9,028 nt of DNA from JBKPDV01 sp046728075. Lineage in GTDB: Bacteria > Acidobacteriota > Thermoanaerobaculia > UBA5066 > Gp7-AA6. The position numbers and the translations under genes are program-made. The notes beneath the pieces are model-generated. The model worked only from the letters and a program-made list of their open reading frames with translations. It was not told the origin of the DNA and made no database searches. The stretch is taken from the NCBI GenBank assembly GCA_046728075.1, contig JBKPDV010000277.1:1-9028 (forward strand), read 5' to 3'. Numbering within the stretch: the first letter of the stretch is position 1; the number at the start of each line of letters is the position of its first letter. Below, one piece after another: positions 1 to 6,745 of the stretch.

Positions 1-147
1 TTCTATGAGGACGAAGTCGACGCGGCCGTCGCAGGGCTCGTCAAACTGCTCGAGCCGGTCATGATCTTCATTCTCGGAACGATCATCGGGGGCATCGTCA
101 TCGCCATGTACCTGCCGATGTTCACGCTGATCAACAAGATCGGATAA
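1..147 (+). CDS. pilC: Type IV pilus inner-membrane platform protein PilC, C-terminal end (partial)
   Basis: The window opens in frame inside a gene whose last 48 codons are visible, ending at TAA 145-147. The peptide has the typical GspF/PilC ending: an amphipathic stretch (AGLVKLLEPVM), a glycine-interrupted final membrane helix (FILGTIIGGIVIAMYLPMF) and a short tail. In this family the protein sits in the inner membrane and links the PilB/PilT motor ATPases to pilus assembly and retraction. The identification rests on the C-terminus alone, so a GspF paralogue of a type II secretion system is possible. The pilS-pilR pair directly downstream favours the pilus assignment. The stop codon lies 5 bp before the first arm of the 8-bp repeat hairpin. 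Confidence 0.85.
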   Translation, partial: FYEDEVDAAVAGLVKLLEPVMIFILGTIIGGIVIAMYLPMFTLINKIG

Positions 148-152
148 AGGAA

Positions 153-244
153 GAATCGGTCCATCGGGGGATCGGTTCATCGATTCATCTGCCTCACGTC
201 AAGCCGTGTTGACCCGATGATCCGATGATCCGATGATCCGATTC
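153..244. repeat. Site A: inverted pair of 8-bp-period tandem arrays between pilC and pilS
   Basis: The right arm (215-244) lies in three and a half copies of CCGATGAT (214-243). The left arm (153-182) is its imperfect reverse complement, with 24 of 30 positions pairing. A 32-bp loop (183-214) separates them and contains a small inverted repeat, GTCAA 198-202 and TTGAC 209-213. As RNA this would fold into a long hairpin between pilC and pilS, so it could attenuate transcription, protect the mRNA end, or simply be a repeat element. No T-tract follows it, so a classical intrinsic terminator is not supported. This is the only one of the seven arrays in the window with an 8-bp period; the others have 7. 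Confidence 0.8.
209..237 (+). promoter_or_regulatory. Candidate sigma70-like promoter for pilS inside repeat site A
   Basis: TTGACC (209-214, five of six matches to TTGACA) is followed after exactly 17 bp by GATGAT (232-237, four of six matches to TATAAT). The -10-like hexamer is part of the 8-bp repeat unit, and the -35-like hexamer sits at the loop/right-arm junction. A start near position 244 would give a leader of about 20 nt before the pilS ATG. This is a pattern match only; the sigma-factor preference of the organism is unknown. Confidence 0.3.
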
Positions 245-264
245 CTCCTCGCGCCGGGCAGCCA

Positions 265-1944
265 ATGACCGTAAACGAGACCGAGCAAGGACAGGAATCG
301 CTCAAGCGCTCCCTCGGCTGGCTGACGACGATCCGCATCGTCGTCCTCCTGCTGATCCTCCTCACGGCGGTTCTCGTTCAGGTGGGATCCGGGGTCCAGA
401 TCGAGATCTCGTTTCTTTATGCCCTGAACGTCGCGGCGATCTTCCTCGCTCTCTTCCACTGGACGGTCGGACGAAAGCTCCCCCCTCGCTTTTCCGCGTA
501 CCTCCAGATACTGGCCGATGTCGGGCTCGTCACGATCCTGGTCTACTCCTCCGGTGGGCCGGACTCGGTGTTCAACTTCCTCTACCTCGTCGTCATTGGA
601 GCGTCCGCCTTTCTGCTGTACCGGACGGGAGCGATTCTGATCGCCACGGTGAGTGCGATTCTGTACGGGTCTGTCGTCCAGTTGCTGGCCTACGGGATTC
701 TTCCGAAGCCGCCGCTGGCTCAGGCGATCGAGGAGTCGTCCAGGATCCACTACAACCTGATCATCACGGTCGCGGGGTTTTACGGCGTCGCCTTCATGGT
801 TTCCTATCTCTCCGAGAAGCTCGCCACGGCGCGCTCCGAATTGGAATTGCGGCAGAGAGCGCTCCAACGCCTCCAGAACCTCCACGGGAAAGTGATTGCG
901 ACGATGTCCTCCGGGTTGCTGACAACGGACTCGTCTCACAAGATCACCTTCATGAATCGGGCGGGGGGCGATCTGCTCGGGATCGACCCATCCGGGGTCT
1001 CGGGACGGCCGATCGCCGACCTCGGGTTCGTGTTTCCTGACGATTGGGGCACGATCCTCGAACGCTCGCGCGGCCGCGAAACGTACCGGGGCGAGATCGA
1101 GATCGACCGGGGGAGCTCCCGCCGGCTCGTGGGCTTCTCGCTCCGCGCTTTGAAGGACGTGGAGGAGGAGGGCACGCTCATCCTTTTTCAAGACTTGACG
1201 GAAGTGAAGAAGCTCGAGAGGCGGGCGCGCTTTTCCGAACAGCTCGCGGCCGTCGGCGAGCTCGCGGCCGGTATTGCTCACGAGATCCGCAACCCGCTCG
1301 CCTCGATCTCGGGCTCCGTCCAGGTCCTTTCGAGCGAGCTCGCCATCGGCCCCGCGGAGAAGCGGCTGATGGAGATCATCGTGTCGGAGTCGCAGCGCCT
1401 GTCCCGCATCATCGAAGAGTTTCTCCGGTTCGTCCGGCCTCAGGAGCGTCAGGTGGCCGTCTTCGACGTGGGGGGCACCATCATGGAGGTCATGGATCTC
1501 TTCCGGTTGTCCGATGAGGTCTCCGACGCGCACGAGATCCTCGTGGAAGTGTCGCCTCCGTCCTCGATGCTTTCGGGCGATCGCGATCAGATCCGCCAGA
1601 TCATCTACAACGTGGCCAAGAACGCGGTTCGGGCGATGTCGGCGGGCGGCCGGCTGACGGTCGCCGGGCGCGAAGAGGAGGCCTGGTATAGCATCCGATT
1701 CATCGACACGGGGCACGGAATGAATCCGGATCAGCTGACCCGACTCTTCACCCCCTTCTCGACCGCCTTCGACGGCGGAACGGGGCTGGGGATGGCGATC
1801 GTACGGCGGATCGTTCAGGACCATGGAGGCGCGATCGACGCGGAGTCGCGGCCGGGAGAAGGCACGACCGTGACGGTCCTGCTGCCCCGGACCGAGCCGG
1901 CCTCGCAACCGGCCGCCGCGGCGCAATTGACGGGAGTCGCATGA
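265..1944 (+). CDS. pilS: Sensor histidine kinase PilS
   Basis: This 559-residue protein has the PilS layout. Six hydrophobic segments lie at about residues 22-42, 47-67, 77-95, 103-120, 122-145 and 163-181. A short helical linker follows, then a PAS-like domain (about 205-312), a HisKA domain with phospho-accepting His339 in AGIAHEIRNPL, and an HATPase domain. The HATPase shows an N-box with Asn449 and Asn453, a G1 box DTGHGM at 481-486 and a G2 box GGTGLGM at 504-510. In the family, PilS autophosphorylates and controls PilR; in Pseudomonas it senses the amount of pilin in the membrane. The six-TM topology and the adjoining pilC and pilR support this role over that of a generic NtrB kinase. 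No clear Shine-Dalgarno precedes the ATG; GGGC 256-259 is the nearest purine-rich run. The stop overlaps pilR by 4 bp. Confidence 0.93.
   Translation: MTVNETEQGQESLKRSLGWLTTIRIVVLLLILLTAVLVQVGSGVQIEISFLYALNVAAIFLALFHWTVGRKLPPRFSAYLQILADVGLVTILVYSSGGPDSVFNFLYLVVIGASAFLLYRTGAILIATVSAILYGSVVQLLAYGILPKPPLAQAIEESSRIHYNLIITVAGFYGVAFMVSYLSEKLATARSELELRQRALQRLQNLHGKVIATMSSGLLTTDSSHKITFMNRAGGDLLGIDPSGVSGRPIADLGFVFPDDWGTILERSRGRETYRGEIEIDRGSSRRLVGFSLRALKDVEEEGTLILFQDLTEVKKLERRARFSEQLAAVGELAAGIAHEIRNPLASISGSVQVLSSELAIGPAEKRLMEIIVSESQRLSRIIEEFLRFVRPQERQVAVFDVGGTIMEVMDLFRLSDEVSDAHEILVEVSPPSSMLSGDRDQIRQIIYNVAKNAVRAMSAGGRLTVAGREEEAWYSIRFIDTGHGMNPDQLTRLFTPFSTAFDGGTGLGMAIVRRIVQDHGGAIDAESRPGEGTTVTVLLPRTEPASQPAAAAQLTGVA
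1932..1936 (+). promoter_or_regulatory. Ribosome binding site for pilR
   Basis: GGGAG lies 4 bp before the pilR ATG, inside the end of pilS. It is one of the few recognisable Shine-Dalgarno-like sequences in this window and supports the ATG that overlaps the pilS stop codon. Confidence 0.45.
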
Positions 1945-3371
1945 GTGCCGGGGCACGGATCCTGATCGTCGATGACGAGGCTTCGATCCGCGACATGCTC
2001 GCGTTCTTCTTCCACAAGCGGGGCTTCGAGGCCATGACGGCTTCCTCCTTCACGGAGGGGGTCGCGGCGGCGGCCCGGTTCAATCCGGATCTCATCCTCT
2101 CCGACATCAAGATGCCGGACGGAAACGGTCTGGACCTGCTGCGCAAGGTCAAGGGGGAGAGCCCCAAGACCCCGGTCATCATGATCACCGCCCACACCTC
2201 GACCCAGGACGCGATCGAGGCGATGAAGGCGGGCGCGGTCGACTACATCGCCAAGCCGTTCAACGTCGAAGAGCTCGCGATGATCGTCGATCGGGCGCTC
2301 GGCGAGAAGAACCTGATCGACGAGAACGTCTACCTCAAACAGGAGCTTGCGGCCAAATACACCTTCGCCAACATTATCGGCAAGGGCTCCCGGATGCAGG
2401 AGATCTTCCGGACGATCGAGCGGATCGGAAAAGTCTCGACGACGGTCCTGATCACGGGAGAGAGCGGAACGGGCAAGGAGCTCATCGCCCGCGCGATCCA
2501 CTACACGTCCGTCCGGCAAAACAAGAAGTTCGTCTCGATCAATTGCGGAGCGCTTCCCGAGTCGCTCCTGGAATCGGAGCTCTTCGGCCATGAGCGGGGC
2601 GCCTTCACGGGCGCCATCAAGGACAAGCGAGGGCTCTTCTCCGAGGCCGACGGCGGCACCCTCTTTCTGGACGAGATCTCCGAGACGACCCCGACGATGC
2701 AGGTCAAGCTGTTGCGGGCGATCCAGGAGAAGGTGATCCGCAAGGTCGGCGGAAACGAGGAGACGAGCGTGGACGTGCGGATCATCGCCGCCACCAACAA
2801 AGATCTCGCCGCGCTGGTGACCGAGGGGAAGTTCCGGGAAGATCTCTTCTACCGCATCAACGTGATCCCGATTGTGCTGCCTCCCATGCGGGCCCGTCTG
2901 GAGGACATCCCGCCGCTGACCCAGCACTTCATCGGCACGATCTGCAAGGAGCAGCGCATCCCGGAAAAGAAGATCTCGACGGAGGCCATGCGCCTGCTGG
3001 AAGCCTATCCGTGGCCCGGCAACGTCCGGGAGCTCGAGAACACGCTCGAGCGCACCGTGGCCCTGGAGCCCGGACCGGTCATCACCGTCTCCTCGCTCCC
3101 GGAGGCGATCGCGCTTGGAGTGCGCACGCGCGTTCCCGATTTCGAAAGCCTGCCCGCCGAAGGGATCAATCTCGAGGCGTACCTGGAGGCCGTGGGAAAG
3201 CGGCTCATGCGCGAGGCCCTGGACCGCAGCGAGGGGGTCCAGACAAAGGCCGCGGAGCTTCTGCGCATGTCGTTCCGTTCCTTCCGCTACTATGCGAAGA
3301 AGTACAACCTGGTCCGAAAAGACGAGGTGTACGAGGGAGAGGAAGGCCCGGCCGAAGTCACGGAAGCGTGA
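1941..3371 (+). CDS. pilR: Sigma54-dependent response regulator PilR
   Basis: This 476-residue NtrC-family regulator is complete. The receiver domain (about 6-120) has the acidic pair Asp11/Asp12, phospho-acceptor Asp55, Thr83 and Lys105. The AAA+ domain (about 140-375) has Walker A GESGTGKE at 173-180, the sigma54-contacting GAFTGA loop at 220-225, Walker B GGTLFLDE at 238-245 and the FREDLFYRIN segment at 298-307. The Fis-type helix-turn-helix is at about 430-455 (KAAELLRMSFRSFRYYAKKY), with the SFRSFRY form typical of PilR. It would activate sigma54 promoters such as that of pilA after phosphorylation by PilS; I found no convincing sigma54 promoter inside the window. The ATG overlaps the pilS stop (ATGA 1941-1944), indicating translational coupling. 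The C-terminal tail after the HTH is short and acidic. Confidence 0.95.
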   Translation: MSAGARILIVDDEASIRDMLAFFFHKRGFEAMTASSFTEGVAAAARFNPDLILSDIKMPDGNGLDLLRKVKGESPKTPVIMITAHTSTQDAIEAMKAGAVDYIAKPFNVEELAMIVDRALGEKNLIDENVYLKQELAAKYTFANIIGKGSRMQEIFRTIERIGKVSTTVLITGESGTGKELIARAIHYTSVRQNKKFVSINCGALPESLLESELFGHERGAFTGAIKDKRGLFSEADGGTLFLDEISETTPTMQVKLLRAIQEKVIRKVGGNEETSVDVRIIAATNKDLAALVTEGKFREDLFYRINVIPIVLPPMRARLEDIPPLTQHFIGTICKEQRIPEKKISTEAMRLLEAYPWPGNVRELENTLERTVALEPGPVITVSSLPEAIALGVRTRVPDFESLPAEGINLEAYLEAVGKRLMREALDRSEGVQTKAAELLRMSFRSFRYYAKKYNLVRKDEVYEGEEGPAEVTEA

Positions 3372-3907
3372 GAGGGAGTAGTCGACAGTCGACAGTCGAC
3401 AGTCGACAGCGGCGGCCGGATCTCCTGCCGGCGAGCGTGATCGCCGGGATATTCGTTCTTCTTGCAGGTTGCGGGGCGTCGCCGAAAGCATCCCCTACCC
3501 TTTCGCCCACCCCCGCCGTCTCCGGTCCGCGAGTGATTCTGCCCAATGGGGCCGTCTACCGGACCGAGATTGCCCGGACTCCGGAGCAGCAGGCGCAGGG
3601 CTTGATGTTCCGCGAGAGCCTGCCCGCCAATTCCGGGATGATCTTTCTCTTCCCCGAGGGGGGAATGCACAAATTCTGGATGAAGAACACGATGATCCCT
3701 CTGGACATGATCTGGATGGATTCTCAAGGGAAGGTTCTCTTCGTCTCCGCGAACACGCCCCCTTGCAAGGCCGATCCCTGCCCGAACTACGGTCCCGAGG
3801 TGCCAGCCTCGAGCGTCCTGGAGATCGCCGGCGGGATGGCGAAGAAGGAGAAAGTGGAGGTTGGGTCGGTGATCCGCTTCGCGGACATTCCGAGTCCTAA
3901 GTCCTAG
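3368..3907 (+). CDS. DUF192 (UPF0127) family lipoprotein
   Basis: The DUF192 core fills most of the protein after the leader: a GLMFRESLP block, a GMIFLFPEGG block, and the hallmark FWMKNTMIPLDMIWMD segment, ending in the family's VGSVIRF strand. Upstream is a lipoprotein leader: an Arg-rich n-region (RQRR), a hydrophobic run (VIAGIFVLL) and lipobox LAGC with Cys35, then a Ser/Pro/Thr-rich linker. The domain is therefore probably tethered to the cell envelope; its biochemical role is unknown. I chose GTG 3368 because it overlaps the pilR stop (GTGA) and supplies the positively charged n-region. GTG 3437 would leave only 11 residues before the lipobox Cys and no charge. With the early start, residues about 5-14 are encoded by the GTCGACA array. 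The last codons and the TAG stop lie in repeat site C. There is no strong Shine-Dalgarno, so the start is uncertain. Confidence 0.82.
   Translation: MRGSSRQSTVDSRQRRPDLLPASVIAGIFVLLAGCGASPKASPTLSPTPAVSGPRVILPNGAVYRTEIARTPEQQAQGLMFRESLPANSGMIFLFPEGGMHKFWMKNTMIPLDMIWMDSQGKVLFVSANTPPCKADPCPNYGPEVPASSVLEIAGGMAKKEKVEVGSVIRFADIPSPKS
3381..3408. repeat. Site B: four perfect GTCGACA heptamers at the pilR/lipoprotein junction
   Basis: Four uninterrupted 7-bp copies (3381, 3388, 3395, 3402) sit 9 bp after the pilR stop. They fall inside the proposed 5' coding part of the DUF192 lipoprotein. Each unit contains the 6-bp palindrome GTCGAC. No facing second arm is present nearby, unlike the arrays in real intergenic gaps. 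Because 7 is not a multiple of 3, a change of one copy would alter the reading frame if GTG 3368 is the start. Confidence 0.93.
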
Positions 3908-3995
3908 GTCCGAAGTCCTGGGTCGGGGACCGGATCGCCTTCGATTTTGGGACTCAGGACTTAGGACTTAGGAGTTCGCACTTCGGACTCGGAAT
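3887..3995. repeat. Site C: inverted pair of 7-bp-period arrays between two convergent genes
   Basis: The left arm (3887-3924) reads as heptamers of the form (A/G)GTCC plus two variable bases. The right arm (3958-3995) is its reverse complement with 30 of 38 positions pairing, and the loop is 3925-3957. The array begins inside the last codons of the DUF192 gene and supplies its TAG stop (3905-3907); it ends 18 bp before the stop of the convergent Asp-box gene. The position suits a bidirectional transcription barrier, but no good T-tract follows either side; the only T-run (3945-3948) is in the loop. Confidence 0.85.
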
Positions 3996-4012
3996 TCTGG
4001 TTTCGATCGCCG

Positions 4013-5773
4013 TTACGGCTGGAAGAGAAACAGCCCGTCACCCGTCGTGCCGAGATATATGAGTCCACCCGGCGCGGACGCGGCGGCGGCGAGAGCGAGA
4101 CCGGGGCGCGGCGAGGTCATTTCCAGGCGCCGGCTCCCTTCCTGCCAGACGAGAGTTCCCGCGACGTCCTCGAGCGAGCTGTAGGAAGCCGTCGCGCCGG
4201 CGGCGCTCTCCTGGAGAAAGACGCCCCCCTTCAACAGTCCGATCCGACGTCCCGTCCATGCCTGGCCGTTCCACCGCTGAAGCCCCTCGGCCGTGCGCAC
4301 CTCCAGCACTGGGCTGCCCAAGCCATCCGAGAGCAACTCCGCCGCGATGGGAGCGGTGGGAGAGCCCTGGACCGAAGGAAAGGCGCGGCCATTCTCCGTC
4401 ACGCGAAAAACTCCGGCCGAGGTCACGAGAACGGGCGCCGGAAAGGGGGCGCCGAAGAGCGAGATGGGGATGCCGGGCGGAGCGGCCTCGGGGGCCGACC
4501 ACCGCTCTCCGCCGTCGCGGGAGAGGCGCAGGCCCGAAGAGGAGGAGAGCAGGAGAACCGTTTTACCCGTACTGTCTTTGAACGCGGCCAGCGAAGCCGC
4601 CGCCGGCAACAAATCGCGGGAGACGCGGCGGACCCGAAGTCCCTGAGCTTCCCAGACGCCGCTTTCCTCGCCACCGTACGCACGGAAGAAGAAGACGCGG
4701 CTCGGATCGTTCGGATCCGGAACGAGGTCGGTGACGCGCCCCTCCGCCAGGCCGGTCGAGCCGCTGGAGAGCGTCTTGCCCCCATCGTCCGAGTAGAAAA
4801 CACCTTCGCCTTCTGTCCCGACGTACAGGCGGCCGGTCCGCCGATCCACCTCGAGCGCCGTAACGACGAGGGACTCGCGCGAGACGCGCGACCAGACCTG
4901 CCCGCCGTCGATCGAGCGGTGCAACCCGCCGACCGTGGCGGCGAAGATCACGCCGGGCCGTTCCGGATCGCGCCGCACGGCATGAGAGCGCCGGTTGGTG
5001 AATCCGTTCTTGAAACGGGTCCAATGGTCTCCGCCGTCGGGCGTGTGGTAGACCCAGCCGCAGGTCGAGACCCAGATGTCCTTCGAGTTGGTGCGGTCGA
5101 AATCCCAGGTATAGACGGTGGCGTCGAGCACCATCCCTTCCGCGATTCGCGTCCAGGTCTCTCCCCCGTCGCGCGTCCGGAAGGCCTGTCTCCAGGTGCC
5201 GGCGTAGAGCGTCTTCGGGTCGGACGGGTCGAAAGCGAGCGACTCGACTTGCGCCAGCCCCTCCGTCTCGGCGCCGGTCCGAACCCATGTCGCGCCGCCA
5301 TCCCTGGACACCCGCACGCCGTCGTCGCCCCCGACCGCCAGAAGCGGGGTCGGGGCAAAGATCATGGCGAGCGCTCGGGTGGCGACGACCTTTTTCCATT
5401 GGGCCAGGATGGTCCAATCCTCTCCCCGGTCGTCGCTCTTGACGACGAGCCCTCCGGTGTACTGCCCTTCCAGCGTCGCCCAGAGGCGGCCGGGCGTCAC
5501 CGGGTCCGCCACCAGCCCCGAGACCACATAGCCCGGGAAGGCCGGACCCGCCCGCAGAGGAGCCCAGGAAGCTCCTCCGTCGGTCGAACCGTAGAAATTC
5601 CCGCGGGAGGTCCCGCAATAGACGCGATTGCTTTCGAACGGGTCGACCGCGAAGAGACGAACCTCCGCGCCCCAGACCGGCAGCCGCCACCACGTCGCGG
5701 CCGGAGCCGGCGCGCTCGCGAGGGCGAGCAAGAGAGTGCCTACAATATATAACTTGTATCGCATGGAAGCCAT
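4013..5773 (-). CDS. Secreted Asp-box (BNR / sortilin-like) repeat beta-propeller protein
   Basis: The 586-residue product starts with a Sec-type signal peptide: n-region MRYK, hydrophobic core LYIVGTLLLALAS and a likely cleavage near APAPAA, about residue 26. Eight Asp-box motifs (S/T-x-D-x-G-x-x-W form) then recur, at about residues 63, 113, 156, 200, 244, 287, 328 and 418; examples are STDGGASW, TRDGGETW and SRDGGERW. They sit between strands such as LYAGTW and LYVGTEGEGVF, as in sortilin/VPS10-like and Ycf48-like propellers. The last 150 residues lack the motif but keep a propeller-like rhythm, so a ten-bladed or double propeller is plausible. No sialidase catalytic residues could be assigned, so enzyme activity should not be assumed. 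ATG 5773 shares one base with the stop of the upstream XdhC-family gene (TGATG); ATG 5764 is an alternative and would shorten the signal peptide by three residues. Confidence 0.8.
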   Translation of the reverse strand: MASMRYKLYIVGTLLLALASAPAPAATWWRLPVWGAEVRLFAVDPFESNRVYCGTSRGNFYGSTDGGASWAPLRAGPAFPGYVVSGLVADPVTPGRLWATLEGQYTGGLVVKSDDRGEDWTILAQWKKVVATRALAMIFAPTPLLAVGGDDGVRVSRDGGATWVRTGAETEGLAQVESLAFDPSDPKTLYAGTWRQAFRTRDGGETWTRIAEGMVLDATVYTWDFDRTNSKDIWVSTCGWVYHTPDGGDHWTRFKNGFTNRRSHAVRRDPERPGVIFAATVGGLHRSIDGGQVWSRVSRESLVVTALEVDRRTGRLYVGTEGEGVFYSDDGGKTLSSGSTGLAEGRVTDLVPDPNDPSRVFFFRAYGGEESGVWEAQGLRVRRVSRDLLPAAASLAAFKDSTGKTVLLLSSSSGLRLSRDGGERWSAPEAAPPGIPISLFGAPFPAPVLVTSAGVFRVTENGRAFPSVQGSPTAPIAAELLSDGLGSPVLEVRTAEGLQRWNGQAWTGRRIGLLKGGVFLQESAAGATASYSSLEDVAGTLVWQEGSRRLEMTSPRPGLALAAAASAPGGLIYLGTTGDGLFLFQP

Positions 5774-6645
5774 CAATCCGAATGCCGGGACTCGGGACTC
5801 GGGACTCGGGACCCGGCGGGAGAGAGACGAGCTTCGCGGCGGACGGAGGTCATCTCCGCCAGGATCGACACGGCGATCTCCTCGGGGGTGATCGCGCCGA
5901 TCTCGATGCCGATCGGACCGTGGACTCGCGCGAGTGTCGCTTCCGTGACCCCTTCTTGCTTCAACCGGGCGAAGACCGCCCGCACCTTTCGAGCCGAGCC
6001 GATCACACCGAGGTACTTCGCCGGCGGCGCTCCTTCCGAAATCCAGGGACGCAGCGCGGCCTGATCCGTTTCCCAGCAGCGGGTCACCACGGCGACGTAC
6101 CGGTCTCTGCCGGGTGGCAGCTCTTCGCGGGGGACTTCGTAGTTGCGATTGAGACGGATAACGCGGACTCCCTCCGGATAGCGCGCGGGCGCCGCATACT
6201 CTTCCCGGTCATCGCCGACCAGAACGTCATAACCCAGCTCCCGGCCGAGGCGTGCAAGAGCCAGGCCGACGTGCCCGCCCCCCAGAACCAGCAGGCTCGG
6301 CGCCGCGCTCAACAACTCGACCATCACCCGAGCCGAGCCGCCGCAGATCATGTTGGTCGGCTCCCGCGCCTCGCCGCCCTCGATCTCGCGCTCGAAGAAG
6401 TCGTACCACTTCGTGAACCGAGGCTTCCCCTCTTCACGGAACAGGACCGCGGCGTCCGCCACGACGAGGGCCTCGAACGGACCTCCTCCGATCGTTCCCC
6501 AGAATGTGCCGTCCTCGAAGATCAGGAAACGCCGGCCGATCCGGGAGGGGCCGGATCCCCGGGTCTCGAGGACGGAGGCCAGAGCCAGGCGACCGCGTTT
6601 GCCCAGCTCCTCCGTCAGTCGGCCGAAGAAGACATCGTCGGACAT
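5773..6645 (-). CDS. XdhC/CoxI family protein
   Basis: The 290-residue protein has both parts of the family. The N-terminal XdhC_CoxI domain contains the GSGPSRIGRRFLI block, a GTIGGGPFEA turn (about 50-59) and the conserved MICGG motif with Cys101. The C-terminal XdhC Rossmann domain has LVLGGGHVGLALARLG from about 119 and the YLGVIGSARK and GPIGIEIGAITPEEIAVSILAE segments that mark the family. XdhC proteins bind molybdenum cofactor and help sulfurate and insert it into xanthine-dehydrogenase-type enzymes. No molybdoenzyme gene lies in this window, so the partner is unknown. About the last 12 residues come from heptamer site D and are probably non-functional. A promoter-like pair lies so close to the ATG that the mRNA may be almost leaderless. 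The stop TGA overlaps the next ATG by one base. Confidence 0.9.
   Translation of the reverse strand: MSDDVFFGRLTEELGKRGRLALASVLETRGSGPSRIGRRFLIFEDGTFWGTIGGGPFEALVVADAAVLFREEGKPRFTKWYDFFEREIEGGEAREPTNMICGGSARVMVELLSAAPSLLVLGGGHVGLALARLGRELGYDVLVGDDREEYAAPARYPEGVRVIRLNRNYEVPREELPPGRDRYVAVVTRCWETDQAALRPWISEGAPPAKYLGVIGSARKVRAVFARLKQEGVTEATLARVHGPIGIEIGAITPEEIAVSILAEMTSVRREARLSPAGSRVPSPESRHSD
5787..5814. repeat. Site D: GGGACTC heptamers inside the 3' end of the XdhC-family gene
   Basis: Three perfect 7-bp copies (5787, 5794, 5801) are followed by one degenerate copy, GGGACCC (5808-5814). On the minus strand they encode the SRVPSPES-like tail of the XdhC-family protein, just before its TGA stop. 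No facing arm is present. The unit shares the GAGTCC core with site C. The tail is not part of the XdhC fold, so the array looks like an addition to the end of the gene. Confidence 0.9.
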
Positions 6646-6651
6646 GCTTCA

Positions 6652-6680
6652 ATTCTAAGCTCTCAGCTCTTGGCTTTCAG
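6652..6680 (-). promoter_or_regulatory. Candidate promoter for the XdhC-family gene, built from heptamer units of site E
   Basis: Reading the minus strand, CTGAAA (6680-6675, four of six to TTGACA) is followed by exactly 17 bp and then TAGAAT (6657-6652, five of six to TATAAT). The -35-like hexamer is part of an AGCTGAAAGC repeat unit, and the -10-like hexamer straddles the outer edge of the array. Only six bases separate TAGAAT from the ATG at 6645, so transcription would begin at or next to the start codon. This is the best -10 match near a gene start in the window, but it is a pattern match only. Confidence 0.4.
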
Positions 6681-6745
6681 CTTTCAGCGGAGAATCCTGG
6701 GAGATCCCGTTTGGCTGAAAGCTGTTAGCTGATAGCTGACAGCTT
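6657..6745. repeat. Site E: inverted pair of AGCT-family heptamer arrays between divergent genes
   Basis: The left arm (6657-6688) and right arm (6714-6745) each hold about four and a half 7-bp units such as GCTGAAA, GCTGTTA, GCTGATA and GCTGACA. The arms pair at 26 of 32 positions around a 25-bp loop (6689-6713). The element fills most of the 120-bp gap between the divergent XdhC-family gene and galU, and must overlap the promoters of both. A terminator role makes little sense between divergent genes, so a regulatory, structural or selfish role is more likely here. Confidence 0.88.

Noticed and set aside
244..250. CCTCCT upstream of pilS as a ribosome binding site
   Set aside because: On the plus strand this is the anti-Shine-Dalgarno sequence, not a binding site, and no minus-strand gene starts there.
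148..264. Sigma54 (-24/-12) promoter in the window as a PilR target
   Set aside because: I saw no GG-N10-GC element of the TGGC/TTGC form in this gap or in the other intergenic regions.
199..1956. Long minus-strand open frame (585 codons) opposite pilS
   Set aside because: It is the antisense shadow of a GC-rich gene. Its translation is Arg/Asp/Glu-rich with no recognisable domain, while pilS has complete kinase motifs.
1815..3491. Long minus-strand open frame (558 codons) opposite pilR
   Set aside because: It is an antisense shadow with low-complexity charged composition, running through three gene boundaries; pilR on the other strand has all NtrC-family motifs.
3887..3995. Classical intrinsic terminator at site C
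   Set aside because: The stem is long and mismatched and no T-tract follows on either strand; it is recorded as a repeat hairpin with only a possible termination role.
4919..5752. Plus-strand open frame of 277 codons opposite the Asp-box gene
   Set aside because: No domain or signal is visible, the composition is Arg/Pro/Gly-rich, and the minus-strand frame has a signal peptide and eight Asp-boxes.
5782..6732. Plus-strand open frame of 316 codons opposite the XdhC-family gene
   Set aside because: It is an antisense shadow that also runs through repeat site E, and it has no recognisable family.
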